A stretch of 64,000 nt of DNA from DTU063 sp001512695 (GTDB lineage Bacteria > Bacillota > Thermosediminibacteria > Thermosediminibacterales > Tepidanaerobacteraceae), in contig JBASOM010000011.1 of NCBI GenBank assembly GCA_049658265.1, forward strand, positions 5,003 to 69,002, given 5' to 3'. Below, in pieces: positions 26,745-34,645 of this stretch (positions are counted from its first letter, which is position 1; every line of letters starts with the position of its first letter). Position numbers and translations under genes: made by a program. Under the pieces are notes generated by a model that saw only the letters and a program-made list of their open reading frames with translations, was not told the origin of the DNA and did no database searches.

Positions 26745-28126
26745 GCCAGCACCCCCTTTGCGGCGCTGACAAGATCCGGTGAAATGACGTCAATGAGATA
26801 AGTAGAAACGGTAAAATATATTGCAAGGGTAGATATGTCCACAAGTGTAGTTATGAAAGGGCCGGAAGCTACGGCAGGATCAATGTCAAAAATGCGAAAT
26901 ATTAAGGGCACCAGGACACCGATAAGGGAGGCCAGTATCAAAGATATGCCCATAGAGAGCCCAACGGCCATGCTGAGCTGAATATTGCTTTGCCAAAGGT
27001 AAGCTAGAACTGATACTATCCCTCCGCATATTATTCCAAGTTGCAGCCCTGCTAAGGTTTCCCCCAATATGAAAATCAATACGTTCTTCCTGCTCAACTT
27101 TTCCGTGGCCATGCTCCTGACCGTCAGTGCCAATGATTGGGTGCCTACATTGCCCCCCGTTGCCATGAGAACCGGAATGAAAAAGGCCAGAGCAACCATG
27201 GACTCCAGTACATGCGAGAATCCATCAATGACCTTCCCCGAGAACATGTTTCCTATAAGGCATATAACGAGCCACAAGAGTCGATTTTTCGAGGAACCCC
27301 AAATGGTCTTTGAAAAAGCCACATCTTCTTCCGGCGTAATACCTGCCATTCTATGAATGTCTTCCGTATCTTCCTCTTCTATAATCTCCATTGCATCGTC
27401 AACCGTTACGATACCCAGGAGCCGATTTGAATCGTTAACAACAGGAACTGCGAGGAGGGAATACTTGGATATGATTTTTGCAACTTCCTCCTGATCCTGG
27501 TCTACGTGAACCGACACGATATTCGTGTGCATAATTTCATGAATTTTTTTGTCCCTAGGAGCAGTAATAAGTTCTCTTAAAGACAATACACCTTCCAGAT
27601 GCTTGTTTTTATCTAATACGTAAATGTAGTAAATTGTCTCGGCTTTATGGCCGAACTGTCGCACATCTGAGATGGCCTCATTTACGGTGGCATCCGAGAA
27701 TATATATACATAATCTGTGGTCATGAGGCCGCCTGCCGTGTCTTCTGCCATCCTAAGGAGCGATTTGAGCTCCTCGTAATCTTCTTCGGGAAGCTTTCTC
27801 AAAAGGCTTTCGGCTTGAGCCGAGGGCATTTGCTGAAAAAGGTCTATAATTTCATCTACTGACATGTTTTCTAAGATCTTTATGGTTTCCGCTTCAGTCA
27901 GCTCATCAATAATGGAAATCCGATCATGGGGCTCAATTTCTTCCAACACCTCGGCTGCCTTAGAGCTTGTCATCATTTGAAAAAATAGCTTTTTATTGCC
28001 GTTCTTTATTTCACTGAGTATCTGGGCAATGTCTGCCGGGTGAAGGTTTGCAAGTATCTTGTGTGCTTCGTCGCTCTTATTGAGTACGAAATGCTTTATC
28101 AAAACTACATCTTTTTTTGGCAGCAT
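26741..28126 (-). CDS. mgtE: magnesium transporter MgtE (first copy)
   Basis: A 461-residue Mg2+ channel with the same layout as its downstream neighbour: N domain, two CBS domains and membrane part with GGNVGTQSLALTVRSMAT. The two copies are clearly diverged paralogues, not a recent duplication. It is the first gene after the M-box leader. Confidence 0.95.
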   Translation of the reverse strand: MLPKKDVVLIKHFVLNKSDEAHKILANLHPADIAQILSEIKNGNKKLFFQMMTSSKAAEVLEEIEPHDRISIIDELTEAETIKILENMSVDEIIDLFQQMPSAQAESLLRKLPEEDYEELKSLLRMAEDTAGGLMTTDYVYIFSDATVNEAISDVRQFGHKAETIYYIYVLDKNKHLEGVLSLRELITAPRDKKIHEIMHTNIVSVHVDQDQEEVAKIISKYSLLAVPVVNDSNRLLGIVTVDDAMEIIEEEDTEDIHRMAGITPEEDVAFSKTIWGSSKNRLLWLVICLIGNMFSGKVIDGFSHVLESMVALAFFIPVLMATGGNVGTQSLALTVRSMATEKLSRKNVLIFILGETLAGLQLGIICGGIVSVLAYLWQSNIQLSMAVGLSMGISLILASLIGVLVPLIFRIFDIDPAVASGPFITTLVDISTLAIYFTVSTYLIDVISPDLVSAAKGVLA

Positions 28127-28261
28127 AACTGTCCCTCCTTTTTAAGAGGTCCATCTACCCACCACAGCAGCAGCGGTAAGATAGACCTCATTGATATTAA
28201 GTTTTATAAAGCATCGACTAGGATCCGGGTCCATCGTACCGCCCCCTTTGCATGATAAAAT

Positions 28262-28290
28262 TAATAAAAGCCCTTTTTAGACGAAAGGGC
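28262..28290 (-). terminator. M-box-controlled terminator
   Basis: GCCCTTTCGTC-TAAAAAGGGC followed by TTTTATT on the minus strand, placed between the M-box aptamer and mgtE. Confidence 0.9.
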
Positions 28291-28295
28291 ATAGT

Positions 28296-28463
28296 AATAC
28301 TATTTCCCCTCGTCTCGGTTTTAGCACTGTACGACTTTGGAACCCTGTTCCAGCCACATTAGATTTGCCTTAATCCGGCGAAACCTGTTAACCCATTGGT
28401 GTCTCTCGACATTTCCGGGCAGTGGCCTGTATTCGCACAGGAGCCTCACCTAACGGGAAGTAA
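28296..28463 (-). promoter_or_regulatory. M-box (ykoK) Mg2+ riboswitch
   Basis: The minus strand begins CGTTAGGTGAGGCTCCTGT, the highly conserved 5' M-box segment. It continues with the conserved CCACTGCCCGGAAATGTCGAGAG, AACAGGTTTCGCCGG and CTGGAACAGGGTTCC blocks in the right order and ends in the terminator at 28262-28290. High Mg2+ should fold the aptamer and stop transcription before the two mgtE genes. Confidence 0.95.
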
Positions 28464-28485
28464 AAACTATTTTTCACTTACTTTT

Positions 28486-28515
28486 ATTTTAATACTTTAA
28501 TGTAATATATGTCAA
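28486..28515 (-). promoter_or_regulatory. promoter of the M-box/mgtE transcript
   Basis: TTGACA (28515-28510) with an AT-rich -10 (TTAAAA/TAAAAT) at 17-18 bases, about 25 bases before the aptamer. Confidence 0.75.
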
Positions 28516-28559
28516 GCTAGGTCTAAAAAATGATCGCGTCAAGATACTATGGGTTTTAA

Positions 28560-28680
28560 AATAAAAAAGTATTCCCTCTGGATATATATTTTCCTTAAGC
28601 GTCTCTTATTGACTTAAGGAACTGCGAAGCACAAGTTCTTTTACCCAGATTACATCATATCACAGAGGAGATACTCTTAT
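28560..28680 (-). ncRNA. candidate structured RNA of unknown type
   Basis: On the minus strand AGTATCTCCTCTG (28675-28663) pairs, with one mismatch and one wobble, with CAGAGGGAATACT (28580-28568), and the latter runs straight into TTTTTTATTTT. The enclosed stretch forms two further hairpins, GAACT/AGTTC (28638-28619) and CTTAAG-based (28619-28593). It lies alone between the terminator of the Gln-rich gene and the mgtE promoter. I do not recognise the family; a large terminator is the alternative. Confidence 0.4.
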
Positions 28681-28724
28681 CTTTTATTTTTTGGTTTTTA
28701 CCCAAAGTAATTTTACACTATGCT

Positions 28725-28754
28725 AAAAAATGAGGAGGTTATTTTAACCTCCCC
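28725..28754 (-). terminator. terminator of the Gln-rich gene pair
   Basis: GGGGAGGTT-AAAAT-AACCTCCTC followed by ATTTTTT on the minus strand, directly after the stop codon at 28761. Confidence 0.92.
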
Positions 28755-28760
28755 ATGGGC

Positions 28761-29258
28761 TCATTGAAGTTGTTGCCCGCCCTGCTGCATTTGTTGCTGC
28801 TGGCCAGTTTGTTGAGTTTGCTGATTTAACTGTTGTAACTGCTTTGTAGACTGATCAAGCAACTGATTCATTTGATAAAAAACCTGGTTGGCCTGAATGC
28901 TCTGCTGAGCTTGGGTTAATGCATTTATGGCCTGCTGTATCGCTTGATTTACCTTGCCGTCAGTCTGCTGTTGCTGGGTTTGGGCCTGGCTTTTCAACTG
29001 GTTTAAAAGTTGCTGAAAGTCCTGCGGAGATTGACCGAATTGATTTGCCATTTGTTGGTTCGCACCCCCCTGGGTCTGTTGGTTTGCCCCTTTCAGCTTG
29101 CTATTTATTTCTTCAGAAACCTCAGAATCAGCTTTCTTTTCCAACAAATAATCGCTAAACTCCTTTTTATGGGCCAAACAAACACCTCCTAAAGGAATTT
29201 TAACTTCCCCTATTAGCATGCCCTGTGCCAGAGCTTTTACTATATGAATTTTTTCCAT
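28761..29258 (-). CDS. Gln-rich protein of unknown function
   Basis: A 165-residue protein not assignable to a family. An N-terminal folded part (about 1-55) is followed by a low-complexity Gln/Asn-rich stretch and a helical C-terminal segment. Its region around AIQQAINALTQAQQSIQANQVFYQMNQLL resembles the C-terminus of the preceding gene product, so the two look like diverged paralogues or partners. There is no signal peptide or membrane segment. The start overlaps the previous stop (TAATG). The Gln tracts favour self-assembly or a coat or structural role, but nothing shows this directly. Confidence 0.8.
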   Translation of the reverse strand: MEKIHIVKALAQGMLIGEVKIPLGGVCLAHKKEFSDYLLEKKADSEVSEEINSKLKGANQQTQGGANQQMANQFGQSPQDFQQLLNQLKSQAQTQQQQTDGKVNQAIQQAINALTQAQQSIQANQVFYQMNQLLDQSTKQLQQLNQQTQQTGQQQQMQQGGQQLQ

Positions 29259-29836
29259 TACTGAAGTATGTTATCAATTGATTGATTAATTTCACCGTAA
29301 ACTCTCTGCTGCTGTATGCCCCTACGAGCCTCTTCCAGGGCATCTATAGCCTGCTTAATGCTGAGCTGAAGCTGAGCGTAGGCATTGCCTTGAGATGCAG
29401 CATTTGTCTTGTCACTTGTCTGAAGGGCCATTTGCAGCTGATTTTCCACATTTTTGAAATCCGCCATTATCTGTTGAGAAGATGCAATAAAACTACTCAA
29501 TCCATCGTCTATATTCTGGCTCAGCTGGCTAAAGCTGTCGCTGATTTTCTGCACCTGGTTAGTCAAGTCGATTTGTTTTTGATTTATCTGTTCTATGACC
29601 AGTTGACTATTGGCTCCGGAAATCCATTTCGCCAATAAGTTCTGGCCCTTTTTGCTTTCAGTTTCTATTTCTTTAAAGGTTGTCTCTATGTCATTTTTTA
29701 ATTGGAGCAAATCTTGTTGAAGATTTTTCAGTTGATTGTTCAAGTCACTGATACTCGCTTGATTCTGGGCAATAAAATTTCCCAACTTTATATTGTGATT
29801 AGCAAGATTTGCACGTATATTGCTATAAAGTTCCAA
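29258..29836 (-). CDS. coiled-coil protein of unknown function
   Basis: A 192-residue, almost wholly helical protein with heptad-like Leu/Ile spacing (DLNNQLKNLQQDLLQLKNDIE...) and many Gln, Asn and Ser residues but no Cys. Its C-terminus (SIKQAIDALEEARRGIQQQRVYGEINQSIDNIL) resembles that of the next gene. It is the first gene of a two-gene operon. A candidate promoter upstream has TTGACA near 29940. I do not recognise a named family. Confidence 0.8.
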   Translation of the reverse strand: MELYSNIRANLANHNIKLGNFIAQNQASISDLNNQLKNLQQDLLQLKNDIETTFKEIETESKKGQNLLAKWISGANSQLVIEQINQKQIDLTNQVQKISDSFSQLSQNIDDGLSSFIASSQQIMADFKNVENQLQMALQTSDKTNAASQGNAYAQLQLSIKQAIDALEEARRGIQQQRVYGEINQSIDNILQ

Positions 29837-30021
29837 ATTGACACCTCCCTTTCTTCCTTTAATTAGTTTTTCCTTTATGCCAGCTTTTCTTCATCCATAT
29901 TTTTCTTTTTATACAAAACCGCAATTCCCAAATTATGTCAACATGCTTTAGTATACCAGCATGCTGAAATATTTTGCATTTAAAGAAGAAGTTACCAAAC
30001 GACTGTTTGGTTATTTGCCGC

Positions 30022-30047
30022 AAAAAAAGAACAGCCTAAGCTGCTCC
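30022..30047 (-). terminator. terminator of the murB-hyuA-HDAC operon
   Basis: GAGCAGC-TTAG-GCTGTTC followed by TTTTTTT on the minus strand, just after the stop codon at 30055. The remaining 29837-30021 holds short palindromes and no gene. Confidence 0.92.
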
Positions 30048-30054
30048 AAATAGT

Positions 30055-31377
30055 TCAATAAGTTAGGTGCCTGGCACTATACCTATCATTTGGTCTGTCC
30101 TGCAGGTATATTTTAAAGTATTTTTGTACGTCGGCGTTTTTAAAGGCTTTATGGCCCTCATCAACACACGAGGGACAAGCATCGGAAGGTATGGTTACGG
30201 CGAATATAGGCATTCCCCTGTCGCTGTTTGATTCTATAGTGTTTACGCCGGAACATTTTTTGCATACTTTGAATCTCTGTGTTTGATATTCCATAATACC
30301 GTCGGTGTCGTAATATACGCGACGCTGCCTTATTACGTAATCTTTTCCCTTGAGCATTTCCCGTGCGATTTGTTCTCTTTGCCTCCAGCGATCGTATATG
30401 TTTTCACAGAGCTTCTTTATGTATTCAGTGATTTTAGGAGACTGTCTTAATTTTTTCTCGTCGTAATCAGGTTCGCGGACCTGAGAGTAATCTAAGCCTG
30501 CCATGGCAAGGATTATTCCGAGATTCACATAGGGCAGTGCACCCTCAATGGAGTATCCTCCTTCTAATACAGCTATATCAGGACTCAACCTGTGATTTAA
30601 CTCTGCATAGCCCCGAGCAGTGAAGTTCATATTGGTAAGGGGGTCCGTGTAGTGATTGTCTTGACCTGCAGAATTTATTAGCAAGTCAGCTTTATACTCA
30701 TCTAAAATCGGCAGCACTAAATTGTCAAGGACATATAATATGCCTTCGTCTCCCGTCCCCGGCGGTAGGGGAATGTTTATATTATAACCCAAGGCACCGG
30801 GGCCGCCGAATTCATCCAAAAAGCCCGTTCCCGGATAAAGGGTCCTGCCGTCCTGGTGAAAGGAAATATATAGGGTATTCGGGTCATTCCAATAGATATC
30901 CTGGGTGCCGTCTCCGTGATGGCAGTCGGTATCGACAATGGCTGCCTGAAGGGGCCCGTATGTGGCCCTGAGGTTTTCCAGCATTATCGCTTCTACGTTT
31001 ATTATGCAAAAACCTCGATCGCCGTATACTACCCTCTGGGCATGGTGGCCCGGCGGCCGGACAAGGGCAAAGGCCTTATCGACTTCTTTTCCCATTACCG
31101 CCTGGGCAGCTTTTATTGCCCCGCCTGCTGAGATTAAATGAGATTGTGTCACCCTTTCCTCAACATCAGGCACGCAAAAGTGAACCCTTTCCACATCTTT
31201 TTTTGAAGCAACGAGGGGATTATATGACTTTATATTCTCTATATCCAAGATGCCTTCTTCAAAAATCTGGTCCTGGGTGTACAGGAGCCTTTCCTCCCGC
31301 TCGGGATGGGAAGGACTGATGGCCCAATCAAAGGCTGGAAAGAATACCAAACCCAACCTGCGCTTAGCTGCCAACAT
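30055..31377 (-). CDS. histone deacetylase family zinc hydrolase with C-terminal Zn ribbon
   Basis: A 440-residue member of the arginase/deacetylase superfamily (HDAC, AcuC and acetylpolyamine amidohydrolase relatives). Visible active-site elements are RPPGHHA (His111, His112), the metal-binding DTDCHHGDG (about 149-156), Asp240 in SAGQDNH and Tyr275 in LEGGY. All catalytic positions look intact, so it should remove acetyl or similar acyl groups from a lysine- or amine-like substrate. After the core, about 130 extra residues end in a CxxC...CxxC pair (372/375, 401/404), a likely zinc ribbon that is unusual in this family. It overlaps the HyuA-like gene; ATG 31377 has GGAG eight bases upstream. 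Confidence 0.88.
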   Translation of the reverse strand: MLAAKRRLGLVFFPAFDWAISPSHPEREERLLYTQDQIFEEGILDIENIKSYNPLVASKKDVERVHFCVPDVEERVTQSHLISAGGAIKAAQAVMGKEVDKAFALVRPPGHHAQRVVYGDRGFCIINVEAIMLENLRATYGPLQAAIVDTDCHHGDGTQDIYWNDPNTLYISFHQDGRTLYPGTGFLDEFGGPGALGYNINIPLPPGTGDEGILYVLDNLVLPILDEYKADLLINSAGQDNHYTDPLTNMNFTARGYAELNHRLSPDIAVLEGGYSIEGALPYVNLGIILAMAGLDYSQVREPDYDEKKLRQSPKITEYIKKLCENIYDRWRQREQIAREMLKGKDYVIRQRRVYYDTDGIMEYQTQRFKVCKKCSGVNTIESNSDRGMPIFAVTIPSDACPSCVDEGHKAFKNADVQKYFKIYLQDRPNDRYSARHLTY

Positions 31378-33043
31378 CTTCATCACTCCACAGCTGATAT
31401 ATTAAGCCGGGCTTAGTTTGAGCCCTGATCCTTATGTTCTTACCACTGGTATAAAAACCCCTAACCATGTTAAAGCTGCTCTCCTCTACTATCTCGGCTT
31501 CTATTTCATCTTCTCTTGCTCCCAATAGTCTGGATTGTTCCCTTACAAGGGCCAAGGCTCGCTTTCTCGATTCCTCAAAGCTATATGCCGAACTTATTGT
31601 TTCATGTAAGCCCATTTCCGGCACCGACAGGGTCCTTTGGGCTGTATCAACGTACATGGTTATTTCGGAGGTGGTCCTGGCCAGGGCAGCTCCCACCGCG
31701 TTGGCCGCTTCAAATAATTCTGGATATCTGCAGGGAATGGAAAATTTCTTTGCGAGAATGGGAGAAAGCGCCTTGGCCGGGCCGCCAATAGCCTGGATGA
31801 ATCTCGGTTTAATCTTTTTGCCGTAAAGGAGTTCTCTGACCGTATATACCGGTTGAGAATTTATATCACGGAGCAGCTCATCCACTTTGCCTTTAATCAT
31901 ATCTGCCATCTCGTCTAAAACTTTTTCTGCCGCAGCTTCTGGAGAAATCATTAGTTGTTCGCCAATTTCTTTCATTGCTGAAAGAGCCTTTCTCTTATCG
32001 CCGATATTCATCAGCCCCAAGACGATCATGGCATCGGTAGGTGTCGGACACATGCCGCCTAAGGCCTTGGGTCTGCCCAGTCTTTCCGGTCCGACCACCA
32101 GCCTTTCACCTTCGACAGTTACTTTACTGTCTCCGCCTACTCCTATCGAGACGCTGTAGAGGGCCCTGACCAGAGTTGGATATCCCACGATTTTTATTCC
32201 CAGAGGTTCTAATAGCGGCACACCGTCGGCTAAAAAGGAAATATCAGTAGTAGTCCCACCAATGTCTAAAAACACTGCATCCTGGGAAGTCTTGAGGAAG
32301 GCCTGTCCACCCATTACACTGGCCGCCGGTCCCGATAGTATGGTGTATACCGGAAACTGCTGTCCTGCCTTCATGCTCATGGTGCCGCCGTCAGCTTTTA
32401 AGACATGGACGGGGGCCTTGATATTTTGCCTTTGCATGGCCTGGTGAATACTTTCACAAAACTTATAAAAAATGTTATACACTGCAGAATTGTAGTATGC
32501 CGTAAAGACACGGCGCGGAAAGTTCAATTTGCCCGAAAGGCTATGACCTAAAGTGATGGGGAAGAACTCATTTTCTAACATTTCTTTGATCTTTAATTCG
32601 TGGGCATTGTTTCGCACGGAAAACTTTCCGACTACTGCTAGCGCCGAAATATTACGGTCCTTAAAAACTCTCGCCGCTTCCTCAATTTCGGCAATATCAA
32701 TGGAGCTTACTTCCCTGCCCCTGTGGTCTATATATCCGGATATAAAAATATTTTCCCGGCCGCAACGCAGAAAATCCTTCTCAAGGCCGGGTCCACACTG
32801 TATTATCATTCCAACTGGATCTGTTTTGTTTTCAACAATAGCATTGGTAGAAATAGTGGTGCTTAAATTTATACGCTCTATCCGTGAAGGGTCTTGTCCA
32901 GAAAGTAAGGACTCTAAGGTATCCAAAATGGATTGAAGCATATTGCTACGATCGGTGGGCCTTTTGGTCGCCTCGATGATCTCACCTTGATGGATAAGGA
33001 CAGCATCAACGTGAGTTCCCCCCATGTCCAGTCCAACGATCAA
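31364..33043 (-). CDS. hydantoinase A / oxoprolinase family ATPase
   Basis: A 559-residue HyuA-like protein of the actin/hexokinase-fold ATPases: N-terminal phosphate loop VGLDMGGTHVDAVLI, later DIGGTTTDISFLADG and GVGGDSKV. Classical partners open hydantoins or 5-oxoproline using ATP together with HyuB, but no HyuB gene is here. I start at TTG 33043, seven bases after AAAGGAGGGAG; longer frames run back into murB. It follows the murB stop by 13 bases and overlaps the deacetylase gene. Confidence 0.88.
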   Translation of the reverse strand: MIVGLDMGGTHVDAVLIHQGEIIEATKRPTDRSNMLQSILDTLESLLSGQDPSRIERINLSTTISTNAIVENKTDPVGMIIQCGPGLEKDFLRCGRENIFISGYIDHRGREVSSIDIAEIEEAARVFKDRNISALAVVGKFSVRNNAHELKIKEMLENEFFPITLGHSLSGKLNFPRRVFTAYYNSAVYNIFYKFCESIHQAMQRQNIKAPVHVLKADGGTMSMKAGQQFPVYTILSGPAASVMGGQAFLKTSQDAVFLDIGGTTTDISFLADGVPLLEPLGIKIVGYPTLVRALYSVSIGVGGDSKVTVEGERLVVGPERLGRPKALGGMCPTPTDAMIVLGLMNIGDKRKALSAMKEIGEQLMISPEAAAEKVLDEMADMIKGKVDELLRDINSQPVYTVRELLYGKKIKPRFIQAIGGPAKALSPILAKKFSIPCRYPELFEAANAVGAALARTTSEITMYVDTAQRTLSVPEMGLHETISSAYSFEESRKRALALVREQSRLLGAREDEIEAEIVEESSFNMVRGFYTSGKNIRIRAQTKPGLIYQLWSDEDVGS

Positions 33044-33056
33044 TTTTCTCCCTCCT

Positions 33057-33968
33057 TTAATCGCCGAAGATTTTAATCTCCGATTCCAGTTCCACGTCAA
33101 ATTTTTCTTTTACCTGCTTTTGTACGTGTAATATTAGATTCATCACATCCTCGAAAGAAGCATTTCCTACGTTTACTATAAAGCCTGCATGTTTGTCAGA
33201 AACCATTGCGCCACCTATCCTGTATCCCTTCAAGCCGGCTTGTTCAATTAGGGCACCGGCGTAGTTGCCGGGGGGCCTTTTAAATGCGCTGCCGGCACTG
33301 GGAAGATTGAGAGGCTGTTTGTCCTTGCGGCGCTGTGAAAAATCTTCCATTTTTCTTTTTATGTCATCATAATTTCCCGGCTTTAACTCCAACTCCACTT
33401 CCAGTAATATCTTATCACCCTTTTGAAGATTGCAGCTGCGGTAGCCATACTCTAGCTGATATTTGGCCAGTTCAAAAACATTGCCGTCCAGGTCCAATAC
33501 TTTGACCTTTCTCACCACATCTGCCATCTCACCGTCATATGCCCCCGCATTCATCACTGCTGCTCCCCCGATTGTGCCCGGAATGCCGTGAGCAAATTCA
33601 AGACCGCTAAGACTGTTGTCCAAAGCGATTTTGGCAGCCATCGATAGGGGCATTCCTGCTTTGCATTTCATAATATTATTATGTACCAGAGCATCGTTAA
33701 AGTTCTGGGCTAATTTTATTACCACACCCCTGATGCCTTCATCTCTCACCAGGAGATTTGTCCCGTTGCCCATTACGAAAAAGGGAATTTCATGCTTTTT
33801 GCAAAGCTTTACTATATTTTTAACCTGTTCTGAGTTTCTCGGCAAAACCATAACATCGGCCGGTCCACCAATGCGAAAGGACGTGTGTTCCCTCATGGGT
33901 TCGTTTAATTTAATCTCATCTTCCGACAATATTTCTCTCATGATTTTGTATATTTCCTTTAATTCCAT
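33057..33968 (-). CDS. murB: UDP-N-acetylenolpyruvoylglucosamine reductase
   Basis: Flavoenzyme that makes UDP-MurNAc for peptidoglycan, 303 residues. It has the FAD-binding part (TSFRIGGPADVMVLPRN; GNGTNLLVRDEGIRGVVIKL; GIPGTIGGAAVMNAGAYDGE) and the C-terminal substrate domain with SAGSAFKRP, of the shorter type II/clostridial kind. ATG 33968 (MELKEIYKI) is preferred; the frame is open 15 codons further upstream without a better site. Confidence 0.96.
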   Translation of the reverse strand: MELKEIYKIMREILSEDEIKLNEPMREHTSFRIGGPADVMVLPRNSEQVKNIVKLCKKHEIPFFVMGNGTNLLVRDEGIRGVVIKLAQNFNDALVHNNIMKCKAGMPLSMAAKIALDNSLSGLEFAHGIPGTIGGAAVMNAGAYDGEMADVVRKVKVLDLDGNVFELAKYQLEYGYRSCNLQKGDKILLEVELELKPGNYDDIKRKMEDFSQRRKDKQPLNLPSAGSAFKRPPGNYAGALIEQAGLKGYRIGGAMVSDKHAGFIVNVGNASFEDVMNLILHVQKQVKEKFDVELESEIKIFGD

Positions 33969-34060
33969 GGTATCTTCCCTTCTTCTGTTAGCAAAATACC
34001 TTTTGTGTTCCACATATTATTTCTATAAAAATGTTGTAAGTCCTGCATTCATATATATAA

Positions 34061-34324
34061 TTATTCTTCACCGTATAATAATGTAATACTTTCCAGCAAT
34101 TTTGAGGGACTTGTATCATCGGAAATCCTGTAAAGGCTTATTTCTCCATTGCTTTCAACTGTTATAACTCCCTTAGGGGATATGCAGCCGTAAAAAAACA
34201 GAGCAAATTCACCGCAAGCTGCTATAGTAACACCTATGATAGGAATGAAGCTGATACCTTTAACGGTTGTAATTTTCCCCGGCATTATTTTATCATAAAA
34301 AGCGCAATTTTTAAAACTCATGTT
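34061..34324 (-). CDS. small protein of unknown function
   Basis: An 87-residue product if started at the ATG at 34321-34324 (MSFKNCAFYDKIMPGK); the frame is open a few codons further. It contains one hydrophobic stretch (GISFIPIIGVTIAACGEFALFFYGCI, about 27-52) and a polar tail. A weak CGGAG precedes the start, which follows another short ORF. I recognise no family. Confidence 0.4.
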   Translation of the reverse strand, partial: NMSFKNCAFYDKIMPGKITTVKGISFIPIIGVTIAACGEFALFFYGCISPKGVITVESNGEISLYRISDDTSPSKLLESITLLYGEE

Positions 34325-34405
34325 AGTACACTCCGCCAAGTCGACTTCTGAAGAACCGTGCTGTTGTTATTTTTTGCCTTCTGCATTTCTTTATACACGC
34401 TGTGA

Positions 34406-34582
34406 TCATCCATAGCAAATATGTTCCCGGCAAAACTGCATTGTGCCTGTTAGCCATTTTATGGAACCCTGAAAGCTGATTTTTATACGCCATTGTCCAT
34501 TTTGAGAAATCGCCGCATTAGCTTGCGCAGCCAGCGGAGTAAAAAATGTACACAAAAATAGGATACTCGGTCTGGGGTGCAT
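34406..34582 (-). CDS. possible small secreted peptide (58 codons), start inside a hairpin loop
   Basis: ATG 34582 follows a strong AGGAG site and opens a frame with a signal-peptide-like beginning (PSILFLCTFFTPLAAQA, then NAAISQ), 58 residues in all. The site and ATG sit in the loop of the large hairpin at 34553-34611, which looks like the terminator of dat, so the ORF may be chance. The rest of 34340-34645 holds only further short overlapping frames. Confidence 0.25.
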   Translation of the reverse strand: MHPRPSILFLCTFFTPLAAQANAAISQNGQWRIKISFQGSIKWLTGTMQFCREHICYG

Positions 34583-34611
34583 TTACATCTCCTCCAGACC
34601 TTATATCCTAT
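34553..34611 (-). terminator. large hairpin, probable terminator of dat
   Basis: ATAGGATA and AGGTCTGG pair with CCAGACC and TATCCTAT across an 18-base loop, followed by TTTTTGTG on the minus strand, 35 bases after the dat stop codon. Confidence 0.75.
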
Positions 34612-34645
34612 TTATATTAAAATTTATTATGCTTTATTCAAGATT

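Noticed and set aside
30060..30076. GTGCCTGGCAC-like palindrome, loosely recurring near 48290 and 49570
   Set aside because: The copies are too short and too different for a supported repeat family; the first is inside the end of the deacetylase gene.
33044..33100. N-terminal extension of the HyuA-like protein into murB
   Set aside because: The extension translates the murB end in another frame; TTG 33043 has a strong AAAGGAGGGAG site and gives the family N-terminus.
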